Origin: DATJXG01 sp035500455
GTDB lineage: Bacteria > Acidobacteriota > Terriglobia > Terriglobales > Acidobacteriaceae
Length of the DNA stretch: 9,799 nt
Reading direction: 5' to 3'
Assembly (NCBI GenBank): GCA_035500455.1
Contig: DATJXG010000404.1
Location: 1-9,799, forward strand
Both the position numbers and the translations under genes were made by a program. Under the pieces are notes generated by a model. It saw only the letters and a program-made list of their open reading frames with translations. It made no database searches and was not told the origin of the DNA. Below, piece by piece: positions 1-6,747 of the stretch (position 1 is the stretch's first letter; each line of letters opens with the position of its first letter).

Positions 1-869
1 TCGCTGTCGCGTTTCAGACGCAGTAGTTCGGACTTGATGTCCGCCGCGTGCTGATAGCGCAACGCCTGGTCCTTCTCCAACGCCCGGTTGATGATGTCTT
101 CCAGCCTGGGCGGCAGGTTGGGATTCAGCCGCACCGGAGCCAGCGGCTCACGGTTCATGATGCCGTCAAAAATCACGCCCGAGGTTTCTCCGCGAAAGGG
201 CAACGCACCCGTGGCCATTTCATAGAGCACCACCCCGAAAGAGAAAAGATCGGTGCGATGGTCGAGCGGCTTGCCGCGCACCTGCTCGGGTGACATGTAG
301 GCCACTGTGCCCAGCGCGGAGCCCGGGCTGGTGAGGTTTTCGTCGCTCACGCCGGCCGTAGCATCGGTGGCGCCCGCCAGAATGGATGCCTTGCTCCCCT
401 GCCCGACCTTCGCCAGGCCGAAGTCCAGGATCTTGCCGTGGCCCCGGGTGGTCACGAAGATGTTGGCCGGCTTAATGTCGCGATGCACAATGCCCTGGGA
501 GTGGGCTGCATCCAAGGCGTCAGCCACATCGATGGCGATGTTGAGCAGCGTCTCCAGTTCGAGCGGCCGGTTCCCGATGGCGTGCTTCAACGTCTGGCCG
601 TCCAGGAATTCCATCACGATGTAGGCCCGCCCGTCGTCCTCGCCAATGTCATAGATGGTGCAGATATTGGGGTGGTTCAGGCCGGAGGCGGCCTGCGCCT
701 CACGCCGGAAGCGGCTCAGGGCGTGGGGATCGGAGGTGACCTCTTCCGGCAGGAACTTGAGCGCCACGAAGCGGTGAAGGCGCGTGTCCTCTGCCTTATA
801 GACCACGCCCATTCCGCCACCACCGAGCCTTTCAACTACCCGGTAGTGAGAGATGGTCTGGCCGATCAT
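1..869 (-). CDS. Ser/Thr protein kinase, N-terminal part (gene runs off the left edge)
   Basis: Hanks-type (PknB-like) serine/threonine kinase that transfers phosphate from ATP to protein Ser/Thr. Reading down the minus strand from an ATG at 869 gives 289 codons with no stop, so the C-terminus lies outside the window. The catalytic core is intact: glycine-rich loop LGGGGMG at residues 15-21, ATP-anchoring lysine in VALK (K38), catalytic loop HRDIKPAN (129-136) with D131 and N136, DFG at 149-151, and GTVAYMSPE (187-195) before the P+1 region. The kinase domain ends near residue 285. Acidobacterial relatives usually continue into a C-terminal sensor, TPR or beta-propeller region, which cannot be seen here. 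There is no clear Shine-Dalgarno motif before the ATG. The start is chosen because ...ISHYRVVERLG directly precedes the loop, as in the family, and a promoter sits just upstream. Substrates are unknown. Confidence 0.95.
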   Translation of the reverse strand, partial: MIGQTISHYRVVERLGGGGMGVVYKAEDTRLHRFVALKFLPEEVTSDPHALSRFRREAQAASGLNHPNICTIYDIGEDDGRAYIVMEFLDGQTLKHAIGNRPLELETLLNIAIDVADALDAAHSQGIVHRDIKPANIFVTTRGHGKILDFGLAKVGQGSKASILAGATDATAGVSDENLTSPGSALGTVAYMSPEQVRGKPLDHRTDLFSFGVVLYEMATGALPFRGETSGVIFDGIMNREPLAPVRLNPNLPPRLEDIINRALEKDQALRYQHAADIKSELLRLKRDS

Positions 870-898
870 GTGCAATAGGAAGGGAACTACAGACAGCA

Positions 899-927
899 AT
901 CTTAGGGAGACGGGGCGTGGAAGTCAA
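899..927 (-). promoter_or_regulatory. Predicted sigma-70-type promoter of the kinase gene
   Basis: On the minus strand a -35 box TTGACT (922-927) is followed by exactly 17 bp and a -10 box TAAGAT (899-904). Transcription would start near 892, leaving a leader of roughly 23 nt before the kinase ATG at 869. The match is 5 of 6 and 4 of 6 to the E. coli consensus. The rest of the gap 870-1012 shows nothing beyond a short dispersed motif at 951-966. Confidence 0.55.
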
Positions 928-1012
928 CGAACGGGCTGGCAGCGGCTTCCTTTGCGTCCTTCGCGGTTAGGGATACCCCGACGAAGGCACGTGCGCCGCC
1001 TTTAGCCGTAAC

Positions 1013-1591
1013 TCAGGGATGAAGTTTCTTCTTCTCCTCCAGCATCCCGATAAACTGCTCAATCTTGCGGGCGCGCGTCTCCGCTTGTTTCACCGTTTGA
1101 ATTCGCCACAGGATGGCATACCGGTTCGCCCGGTCGAGAGTAGCGAAAAACGCCTTGGCCCGAGGACTTCCTTCCAGCGCCGCCTGAAAGTCGCTGGGCA
1201 CGGTTGCTCCGCGAGGCGAATCGTATGCCGCCTCCCAGCGCCCGTTCTTCCTGGCGTCTTCGATCGCCTCCAGCCCCGCCGCCCTCATCGCTCCGCTGGC
1301 GATCAACTCCACGGCTTTCTCACGGTTGATCTTCGACCAGATGCTCCGGCTCGAACGGGGCACAAATCTCTGCAGCCAGGTGCGTTCGTTTTCAGGCCGC
1401 TTCTGCGCGTCAATCCATCCGTAGCAAAGCGCAATTTCGAGCGCTTCCTTGTAGGTCACCGACTGCAGCCCCGAGTTCTTCTTCGCCAGGCGAAGCCACA
1501 GGCCCGTACTCTTGCGATGGTTGCTCTCGAGCCACGCAGCCCACTGGGTTTGGGACTTGAAAAGCCGCGCAGGAAGACGCTCGCTCGGCAC
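1013..1591 (-). CDS. YdeI/OmpD-associated (OmdA-type) family protein
   Basis: A 192-residue cytoplasmic protein with no signal peptide or membrane segment. It matches the family annotated as 'bacteriocin-protection, YdeI or OmpD-associated'. Recognisable parts are the N-terminal block WLxxNH (21-25) and ALCYGWID (54-61), the central RFVPRSSRSIWSKIN, typical of this family, and a C-terminal OmdA-like helical region from about VPSDFQAAL to the end, finishing in a Lys-rich tail. The biochemical role of the family is not established; the name comes from genetic associations in enterobacteria. The start is a GTG preceded by GAGGCGGA at good spacing. The gene begins 10 bp after the stop of the NmrA-like gene on the same strand, so the two are almost certainly co-transcribed. 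Family assignment is confident; function is unknown. Confidence 0.85.
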   Translation of the reverse strand: MPSERLPARLFKSQTQWAAWLESNHRKSTGLWLRLAKKNSGLQSVTYKEALEIALCYGWIDAQKRPENERTWLQRFVPRSSRSIWSKINREKAVELIASGAMRAAGLEAIEDARKNGRWEAAYDSPRGATVPSDFQAALEGSPRAKAFFATLDRANRYAILWRIQTVKQAETRARKIEQFIGMLEEKKKLHP

Positions 1592-1601
1592 AGCTTCCGC
1601 C

Positions 1602-2561
1602 TCAGGCCGCGCTCTTCAGCGGAATCCGGCTGGCATTCTGCGCCAGCCACTGTTCGTAACTCTGCAACTCCGGATTCAGCGAGCGCGAGAATTCCACGCT
1701 GCGCGCGCCGCAGTAATAGTCTTCGAAGTCGCGCTTGAACTGGAACATATTGCCCAGATCGTCCGCCCCGGGGAAGCCGAAGCTGCGATAGACCTCCGGC
1801 GGCACGCTGTTGTAGCGCACTTCCTGCCCCAGCGCTTTCGTGAGTCCGGCCGCCATCTGCGCGCCGGTCAGGTGCTCGCCGGCAATGCCCACGGTCTTGC
1901 CGATGAACTCGCCTCCCCTTTTGAAGATTCCATAGGCGCATTTGCCGATGTCTTCCACCGCGATGCAGGGCATCTTCTTGTCGCCGAGAGGAAAGGTAAG
2001 CGCCAGCTTGCCGTCCGGCCCGGGCTGCGGCCCGGCGCCGAAGTAGATGAAGTTCTCCCAGTAGAAAGCGGTGTGCAGAAAGGTCGTGGGCACGCCGGCC
2101 TCGGTGAAGAACCGGTTCGATTCTCCCTTGCCGTCAAAGTGCGGCACTTTATATTTGCCGTGCAGCGTGGGCATGCGATCGTCGCTCAACGGCACCCACT
2201 TGCGCGTGTCTTCCAACGTGGACCAGATCACATGCTGCAAGCCGGCATCTTTCGCCGCCTGCGCCATGTTGCGTACCTCGGCGATTTCTTTCTCAGGCGA
2301 GAAATGCGCCCAGAAGAACGTAACGCAAAAGGCTCCATACGCGCCGTGGAAGGCTTTCTTCAGGCTTTCGACGTCGTCCACGTCCGCCGCCACAACCTCC
2401 GCCCCGGCCCGCGCCAGGGCCCTGGCTTTCTCGGAATTCGGATCGCGCGTGATCGCCCGCGCCGCGAACCCACCGTTCGGATCAGCCAGGATGGCCCGCG
2501 CCATCCCCCCGCCCTGCGCCCCAGTGGAGCCGAGCACTGCAATCACTTTCTTTTCTGGCAT
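1602..2561 (-). CDS. NmrA-like NAD(P)-binding protein (atypical short-chain dehydrogenase)
   Basis: A 319-residue Rossmann-fold protein of the NmrA/HSCARG group, which binds NAD(P)(H) and often acts as a redox sensor or atypical reductase. The dinucleotide motif GSTGAQGGG lies at residues 11-19 after a first beta strand (VIAVL). ITRDP (37-41) places an arginine (R39) at the end of beta-2, which in this family favours NADP(H). AADVDD (58-63) fits the adenine pocket. HVIWSTLED (110-118) and HFDGKGE (141-147) are family signatures. The length is normal for the family. There is no SDR-type YxxxK pair in the canonical place, so an ordinary dehydrogenase activity should not be assumed. The ATG at 2561 has a GGGAGAG ribosome site. 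It is the first gene of a two-gene unit with the YdeI-like gene. No clear promoter was seen upstream; the gap contains an inverted repeat. Confidence 0.9.
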   Translation of the reverse strand: MPEKKVIAVLGSTGAQGGGMARAILADPNGGFAARAITRDPNSEKARALARAGAEVVAADVDDVESLKKAFHGAYGAFCVTFFWAHFSPEKEIAEVRNMAQAAKDAGLQHVIWSTLEDTRKWVPLSDDRMPTLHGKYKVPHFDGKGESNRFFTEAGVPTTFLHTAFYWENFIYFGAGPQPGPDGKLALTFPLGDKKMPCIAVEDIGKCAYGIFKRGGEFIGKTVGIAGEHLTGAQMAAGLTKALGQEVRYNSVPPEVYRSFGFPGADDLGNMFQFKRDFEDYYCGARSVEFSRSLNPELQSYEQWLAQNASRIPLKSAA

Positions 2562-2639
2562 AGATGTTCTCTCCCAAGCAGGATAAGCTGCGAATAGTCT
2601 AACCCACGATCACCCGAAGGACATTTCTCGTACCGATGC

Positions 2640-2738
2640 TGTCATCCCGAGCGAAGCGAGGGATCTGGGTTCGTGCCTGCAGCTAGGAATTGCCTCCCCA
2701 CGCAAAGCCCCAGATCCCTCGCTGTGCTCGGGATGACA
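2640..2738. repeat. Long inverted repeat (30-bp arms) in the gap between NmrA-like and DUF6265-like genes
   Basis: The left arm is 2640-2669 (begins TGTCATCCCGAGC, ends GGATCTGGG) and the right arm 2709-2738 (begins CCCAGATCCCTCG, ends CTCGGGATGACA). They are complementary at 28 of 30 positions; the two mismatches are adjacent, in the middle of the arm. The loop is 39 nt. Transcribed on either strand it would fold into a very stable hairpin. It has no coding capacity. I recall closely similar GTCATCCCGAGC...GGATCTGGG elements scattered between genes in acidobacterial genomes, so it is probably a dispersed palindromic repeat (REP/MITE-like). It may also stop or stabilise transcripts leaving the DUF6265-like gene. 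The rest of the 2562-2830 gap shows nothing I can name. Confidence 0.8.
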
Positions 2739-2830
2739 TATGCAGCTGAACGATGGCTCAATTTTCGCGGCAGTGACAATCGCCTCCGGTCCTCATGACG
2801 CCCCCATGTACTGACGTCTCCCGTTCAACC

Positions 2831-3400
2831 CTATCGCGTCCGCCCCCAATGCGCGTCGATCGTGCTCTCCTTCCCCTGCGCATCGACGAGTTCAATATGC
2901 GAGTTGAATTCATCATTTCCTTTGCGCAGGATCGTAGTGCGCTTGGGATACGTCCCGGTCGGGTTCTCGAAGACCGCCTTCTCCGCGGACACGCTGGCCA
3001 GTTTCAAGGTCACACCCTTGTCCCCAGGCTCTTCCTGAAGGTCGGGAGAAAAGAAGCGAATGCGCTCCTCAACTCCGCTGGGCGTGTCGCGCAAAGTGTA
3101 GAACTCGAGCATCTGCGTTCCCTTTTCGCTCATAAGCCGGAACATGCAGACCATGACGCTGGGGTCGGTGGTGGAGCACTCCTGCTCGATCTTGCTGCCG
3201 TCGACTTCGCCCGACCAGTGGCCGGAAAGGAAGGCCAGGTCCGAAACTTTGGCGTCTTTACCGGCGATAGCGGGACTGGACGCGGCCTCCGTCGCGGCTG
3301 CCGGACTGGACGGTGCGGCGGGTTGCGGGGACGACTGCGCGTGAAGGCTCAAACTGCAAATGCAGAGAACAACTACGGCTGCGTATCCGGGTGATTTCAT
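2831..3400 (-). CDS. Secreted DUF6265-like protein
   Basis: A 189-residue exported protein. Residues 1-21 form a signal peptide: K2, then a hydrophobic stretch ending SLSLHA, with likely signal peptidase I cleavage after A21. There is no proper lipobox despite cysteines at 13 and 15. A Pro/Ala/Ser-rich linker follows (about 23-47), then a single domain with the pattern FLSGHW (57-62), acidic E72/E74, FRL (87-89) and FYTL...GVEERIRFFSPDL. This resembles the DUF6265 / lipocalin-like fold seen in secreted proteins of Acidobacteriota and Bacteroidota; no activity is known. C75 and C85 could pair after export. The ATG has a strong AAGGAG site and overlaps the stop of the upstream TetR gene (ATGA), implying translational coupling and shared control. 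Domain assignment is from pattern recognition. Confidence 0.75.
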   Translation of the reverse strand: MKSPGYAAVVVLCICSLSLHAQSSPQPAAPSSPAAATEAASSPAIAGKDAKVSDLAFLSGHWSGEVDGSKIEQECSTTDPSVMVCMFRLMSEKGTQMLEFYTLRDTPSGVEERIRFFSPDLQEEPGDKGVTLKLASVSAEKAVFENPTGTYPKRTTILRKGNDEFNSHIELVDAQGKESTIDAHWGRTR

Positions 3401-4035
3401 GACCGTCTCCTTTTTGTGTGCAAATGGGATTGCTCCGCGGCCGCCATCTCCTGCAGGCTGCGAAAATATTGTCTGAGTTGCCCGACTGAGGCGTCGTAGG
3501 GGCGAATGTCATGCTGCGCCCGTGACTGCATCACGCCGCCTTCCATCACTGTCAAAACCAGTTGCGCCAGCTGCTCGCGGTCGGCGGCGGCGGGCAGTTG
3601 CGTAGCGGCGTCATCCAGGCACTTGCGCACTGCGTCCGTCCAGCCATTGAAGTTGGCGGCGATTTTCTGGTGCGTCCTTCTCCTCTCGGGATCAATCTCC
3701 AGCGCCAGCCGCCCGATGGGACAAGTGAACTCGAAATTCGTGAGCAGAATTTTCTTCCGGTAGTCGTCGAGCAGCAGGAACACTCGCTCGATGGGGTCAT
3801 GGCTGCGCTCATAGAGGGGGTGAATCAGAATCGGCTCCAGGTTTTCCAGATACCAGTCGAGCACCGCGTGCAGCAGATCTTCCTTGCTTTTAAAGAAAAA
3901 GTAGAAGCTGCCGCTATTGGCCCTGGCCTTACGCAGAATGTCGGCCATGCCGGTGGCCGCATACCCGTGGGCATAGAAAAGCTCGACCGCCGCCAGGATG
4001 ATGCGTTCGCGCGTGTTGGTGGAGGACCGGGGCAT
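3397..4035 (-). CDS. TetR/AcrR-family transcriptional repressor
   Basis: A 212-residue one-component regulator. The N-terminal three-helix DNA-binding domain spans about residues 8-55, with the helix-turn-helix around 28-47 (TGMADILRKARANSGSFYF) followed by the family signature FKSKEDLL. The C-terminal ligand and dimer domain contains CPIG (105-108), as in LmrA/YxaF- and AcuR-like TetR members. The ligand cannot be predicted. The reading frame extends upstream to a TTG at 4071, but that codon has no ribosome site and lies within the promoter. ATG 4035 fits the family N-terminus (MPRSSTNTRERIL-type) and lies downstream of the predicted transcription start. It has only a weak AGG upstream. The stop overlaps the ATG of the DUF6265-like gene, so this repressor probably controls itself and that secreted protein. 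Confidence 0.9.
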   Translation of the reverse strand: MPRSSTNTRERIILAAVELFYAHGYAATGMADILRKARANSGSFYFFFKSKEDLLHAVLDWYLENLEPILIHPLYERSHDPIERVFLLLDDYRKKILLTNFEFTCPIGRLALEIDPERRRTHQKIAANFNGWTDAVRKCLDDAATQLPAAADREQLAQLVLTVMEGGVMQSRAQHDIRPYDASVGQLRQYFRSLQEMAAAEQSHLHTKRRRS

Positions 4036-4048
4036 CGAAACCTGTGAA

Positions 4049-4068
4049 TTACTTGAACGATCAACTAA
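4049..4068. promoter_or_regulatory. Probable TetR operator (20-bp imperfect palindrome)
   Basis: The sequence has dyad symmetry centred between 4058 and 4059: TTA-n-TTGA-n-C mirrored by G-n-TCAA-n-TAA, with 16 of 20 positions symmetric. It touches the last base of the -10 box and covers the expected transcription start (about 4061), 13 bp upstream of the repressor ATG. Such placement is standard for autorepressing TetR proteins, so occupancy by the adjacent TetR protein would block its own promoter. Binding is inferred, not shown. Confidence 0.6.
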
Positions 4069-4096
4069 CAATAGGAGAGAGAGACCCCTCTGTCAA
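4068..4096 (-). promoter_or_regulatory. Sigma-70-type promoter of the tetR-DUF6265 operon
   Basis: On the minus strand a perfect -35 TTGACA (4091-4096), a 17-bp spacer (4074-4090, CT-rich) and a -10 TATTGT (4068-4073). The predicted start is near 4061, giving a leader of about 26 nt to the ATG at 4035. This is the strongest promoter match in the window and argues against the upstream TTG start for the repressor. Confidence 0.7.
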
Positions 4097-4140
4097 GCAG
4101 GAATTTACCGACGGGGTCGGCAGCGGACTGTTGCCTCATT

Positions 4141-4176
4141 TGTGTTCTTCGCGATTCAATACCCGCAAAGAACGCA
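4141..4176. repeat. Imperfect inverted repeat / hairpin between metallophosphoesterase and tetR
   Basis: Arms 4141-4154 (TGTGTTCTTCGCGA) and 4163-4176 (CCGCAAAGAACGCA) pair at 11 of 14 positions, with one further possible G-U pair, around an 8-nt loop. It lies about 40-75 bp past the metallophosphoesterase stop and upstream of the tetR -35 box. It may end or trim the upstream transcript, but no T-run follows on the minus strand. The right arm matches a motif near 951-966 in 14 of 16 bases. Confidence 0.4.
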
Positions 4177-4214
4177 AAAACAAGCAAATAGAAAAGTTTC
4201 AGGGGCCCCCGCCC

Positions 4215-5570
4215 TCACGGCAAGCCCGGAATCTGGTCTCCCACAGCCAGCTTGAGCTTCGCCCCCAGTACCGGCACCCGGTAGTAATCCACCTGCGCTG
4301 CGGTTCCGTTGAGCGTCATGAAGGCGAAACAGTGGTCGTAGTCTGTGCCGTTGTCGCCCAGGATTCCCTGAGCGGCCCAAGTCGCCAGGCCCGTGTTCTG
4401 GAATGTCGTCAGTCCAGTCCCCGGCTTATAGGACTGCTGGTCGGTGAGCACAGGCACTGCCGATGCGCCCACGCATCGTCCCCGCTGCAGGCCCATGTAA
4501 GGGTCATAAATCGCCAGGGTATGTTCATGTCCCCAGAACCACAGCACGATCTTCTGCATGACGCTTTGAAAATTCGTCAGCAGATTAGGATTGTAGGCAA
4601 AAGGCGTACCGTTCACTTTGCCCACCGAGCTAAACGGCGAGAACAACTGGTGATGCGAAAGCAAAACCGTTCGTGGGGTTCCTGACTGCGGAATCTTGCT
4701 CAAAAGCCATGCCGCCTCGTGGTCGTTGAGGCTGGTCATGTTGGAGTTTACCGTGATGGGGTTGTTGTCGTTATGCCCGGTATCCATGGCCAGAAATTGC
4801 CAGCTGGCATTTTGCAGGCAGAAATAACTGGCCTGCTGTCCCAACTGGTCCACCAGCCAGTAATAGCCGTTCCCGCCGGAATACATGTCGTGATTGCCGC
4901 ACAGGCTGAACACGCGGACGTTATTACTCAACACCTGGTGGCAGATATCGAGAAAATTGGATCTCTGCTCATTCTGCGTGCCGGCGAAATACACGTCGCC
5001 GAGGTGAAGGACAATATCCGGCTGCAGCGCGGCTACCTGCTGCAGCACACCCACCGCGGGTGCGTCGCCCGTTCCCCAGTCTCCCAGGATCGCCAGTTTG
5101 GTGCTCTGTCCCAGGTCGAAAACCGGGTTCAGGCCGTCACGATAAGGCAAGCTCTGCAGACTGGCCTTAAATGCCAGGTAGGTAGTGAGGACTTCCGACC
5201 AGCCCAGGTCATCGCACACCGAAGCCTTCAACTCTCCCGCCAGCAAATCGGATGCGGCATGGTCTCCTTTCATCTCCGCCCACAAAAATTTGGCGGCCAG
5301 CTTCGCACAATCTTCGGCGGTACCCGCCACCGCGGTGAGCGCCCCCTTAAGCGACGGGGCAAACAATTGTTCGGGCGCCGTAGGGCCTTTCTCGCGGATC
5401 TGTTCGCCCAGTAAGCGTGCCGGAGCCAGCATGTCATCCGGAGTCGTCAAAGGCTTCAGCGCGGCGAGCATTCCCGCCTTCCTCTGCGAGGCGCGCTTCC
5501 GGTGGACCTCCGCAACCGCCGACTGCCACAACGAAAGGAGTGGATCCGAGTAGGTGTAGCGGTTCGACAT
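4215..5570 (-). CDS. Metallophosphoesterase with an unrecognised N-terminal region
   Basis: A 451-residue, probably cytoplasmic calcineurin-like phosphoesterase; no signal peptide or membrane helix. All five metal-binding blocks are present in order: GDWG (163-166), GDVYF (191-195), GNHD (225-228), SHHQ (305-308) and GHEH (347-350). The GDxG...GDxxY spacing resembles purple acid phosphatase-type members, yet the secretion signal and Fn3-like domain of those enzymes are missing. A dinuclear metal site hydrolysing phosphomonoesters or diesters is expected; the substrate is unknown. Residues 1 to about 150 are a mostly helical region that I do not recognise. An upstream in-frame GTG at 5636 would add 22 residues but sits inside the promoter; ATG 5570 has a GGAG site at good spacing and is preferred. 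It is transcribed on its own, toward the tetR operon. Confidence 0.85.
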   Translation of the reverse strand: MSNRYTYSDPLLSLWQSAVAEVHRKRASQRKAGMLAALKPLTTPDDMLAPARLLGEQIREKGPTAPEQLFAPSLKGALTAVAGTAEDCAKLAAKFLWAEMKGDHAASDLLAGELKASVCDDLGWSEVLTTYLAFKASLQSLPYRDGLNPVFDLGQSTKLAILGDWGTGDAPAVGVLQQVAALQPDIVLHLGDVYFAGTQNEQRSNFLDICHQVLSNNVRVFSLCGNHDMYSGGNGYYWLVDQLGQQASYFCLQNASWQFLAMDTGHNDNNPITVNSNMTSLNDHEAAWLLSKIPQSGTPRTVLLSHHQLFSPFSSVGKVNGTPFAYNPNLLTNFQSVMQKIVLWFWGHEHTLAIYDPYMGLQRGRCVGASAVPVLTDQQSYKPGTGLTTFQNTGLATWAAQGILGDNGTDYDHCFAFMTLNGTAAQVDYYRVPVLGAKLKLAVGDQIPGLP

Positions 5571-5627
5571 AGCAACTCCGAGGGTGAATAGTAGATCGGG
5601 CCGAGGATCGAGAGGGAAGTGCGACCG

Positions 5628-5656
5628 ATTGTGCACTCAAAGCGTTCACCCGTCAA
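5628..5656 (-). promoter_or_regulatory. Predicted sigma-70-type promoter of the metallophosphoesterase gene
   Basis: Minus-strand -35 TTGACG (5651-5656), a 17-bp spacer, then -10 CACAAT (5628-5633). The start would be near 5621, about 50 nt before ATG 5570. That excludes the in-frame GTG at 5636 as a start. The rest of the 5571-5805 gap holds nothing else I can support. Confidence 0.5.
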
Positions 5657-5805
5657 CCCGATTTTGCTGAAACCAACAGGGTAGAGAATCTTGACGCGCA
5701 ATACGTGGAAGGCAGATTTCGCGCAGGTCTTCACACAGCAGGCAAGAGATGAATTGCGGCCGGGAACGCGGAATCGTCCCCAGGCCGCAAATGCAATTAC
5801 GAGGC

Positions 5806-6627
5806 TTATGCCCTGATAGCGACCACTTCCAGATACTCAGCCGGTACGACGGTGACGTAGTCATCCCCGAGATTATTTGCCGCCCACAAAGCCTGCAGTT
5901 CCTGGCGAAGCCTTCTTCCCGCATCTTCGTCCAGGGACGCGAACGCTCGGTTCGTGGGCCCGTAGTAACGACCGAAGAATTCGACCACCTCCGCCGGCGG
6001 AAAGGGATAGCTCAGGCGATAGTCGCGCCGGGTCATGCGCAGGTCGCATACTCCATGCCCCAGCCTCTCCCGCACCACTTCCTCTTTCCCCCACAGCACC
6101 GGGGCGGGCATCCCCGAAGGAGCGATGAAGCGCGTGAAGGTCTTGAACATCTGCCCGACGAACCCTTCCGGAGTCCAGTTTGCCATCGCGATCGTGCCTC
6201 CCGGGGCGCACACTCGCAGCAGTTCCCGCGCCACCAGTTCCGGGCGCGGAGCAAACATCGCGCCGATCAGACTGGCTACCACGTCGAAGCTGCCATCTTC
6301 GAAGGGAAGATTCTCGGCATCCCCTTCCAGGAACGTGGCGTTCAGGTCCTCTGCCTTGGCGCGTGCGCGTGCGCGCTGCACCAGGTTAGGAGCGAGATCC
6401 ACGCCGGTGACGTTCACGCCATCCCGCGCCGCGCATAGCGCCAGTTGGCCGGAGCCGCAGGCCACGTCCAACAACCGGGATCCCGGCGGAACGTCAAGTT
6501 GCTCGTAAAATGCGCGCGCATCCTGCTCCATGTAGCGGGAGAAGCGGTCATAGTCACCGGCCATCCAGCTTGCTTTCAGTTTTGTCTTCAGCGTGTCGAT
6601 TTCTGGTGTAACTAAAGAGGTGCTCAT
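5806..6627 (-). CDS. Class I SAM-dependent methyltransferase (UbiE-like)
   Basis: A 273-residue soluble enzyme of the Rossmann-like methyltransferase fold. Motif I LLDVACGSGQ (52-61) binds S-adenosylmethionine; GVDLAPNLV (75-83) carries the acidic residue for the ribose hydroxyls; GDAENLPFEDGSFDVV (102-117) holds the adenine-contacting acid and motif II; CAPGG (140-144) is the usual post-strand turn of Methyltransf_11/25 members. The acceptor is not predictable. The UbiE/COQ5 likeness is only to the SAM core, and quinone methylation should not be assumed. An ATG lies four codons upstream (6639), but GGAGG sits between the two ATGs at proper spacing for ATG 6627, which is therefore chosen. No operon partner is obvious: the gap to the DUF4242 gene upstream is 120 bp, and no promoter was recognised in it. 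Confidence 0.88.
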   Translation of the reverse strand: MSTSLVTPEIDTLKTKLKASWMAGDYDRFSRYMEQDARAFYEQLDVPPGSRLLDVACGSGQLALCAARDGVNVTGVDLAPNLVQRARARAKAEDLNATFLEGDAENLPFEDGSFDVVASLIGAMFAPRPELVARELLRVCAPGGTIAMANWTPEGFVGQMFKTFTRFIAPSGMPAPVLWGKEEVVRERLGHGVCDLRMTRRDYRLSYPFPPAEVVEFFGRYYGPTNRAFASLDEDAGRRLRQELQALWAANNLGDDYVTVVPAEYLEVVAIRA

Positions 6628-6747
6628 AGGTTCCTCCATTCCTCGGCTGTCTTGCCCCCCGCGGCCGTGCTCGGGAGAGTGGTTGTGGTCATAGCCCGCC
6701 GATACTGCATTTGCTGCCCCGAGCGTCTCCGGCGCCTATGCGAAAAG

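Noticed and set aside
1021..1045. Pyrimidine-rich run resembling a terminator tract
   Set aside because: It is the complement of the Lys/Glu-rich C-terminal codons of the YdeI-like gene; no hairpin precedes it.
1512..2597. Plus-strand open frame of 361 codons opposite the NmrA-like and YdeI-like genes
   Set aside because: It is a shadow of two well-supported minus-strand genes; it has no domain signature and crosses a gene boundary.
4036..4071. Twelve-codon N-terminal extension of the TetR protein from a TTG start
   Set aside because: The TTG lies in the -10 box of the predicted promoter, upstream of the likely transcription start, and has no ribosome site.
4719..5414. Plus-strand open frame opposite the metallophosphoesterase
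   Set aside because: Antisense to a gene with all catalytic motifs intact; the His/Val/Gln-rich composition is typical of a reverse-frame translation.
5571..5636. Longer metallophosphoesterase start at a GTG
   Set aside because: The GTG sits between the -35 and -10 boxes of the predicted promoter; ATG 5570 has a good ribosome site.
6355..6385. GCGCGTGCGCGTGCGCGC run as a possible simple repeat or Z-DNA element
   Set aside because: It encodes alternating Arg/Ala codons in an amphipathic helix of the methyltransferase and is explained by coding sequence.
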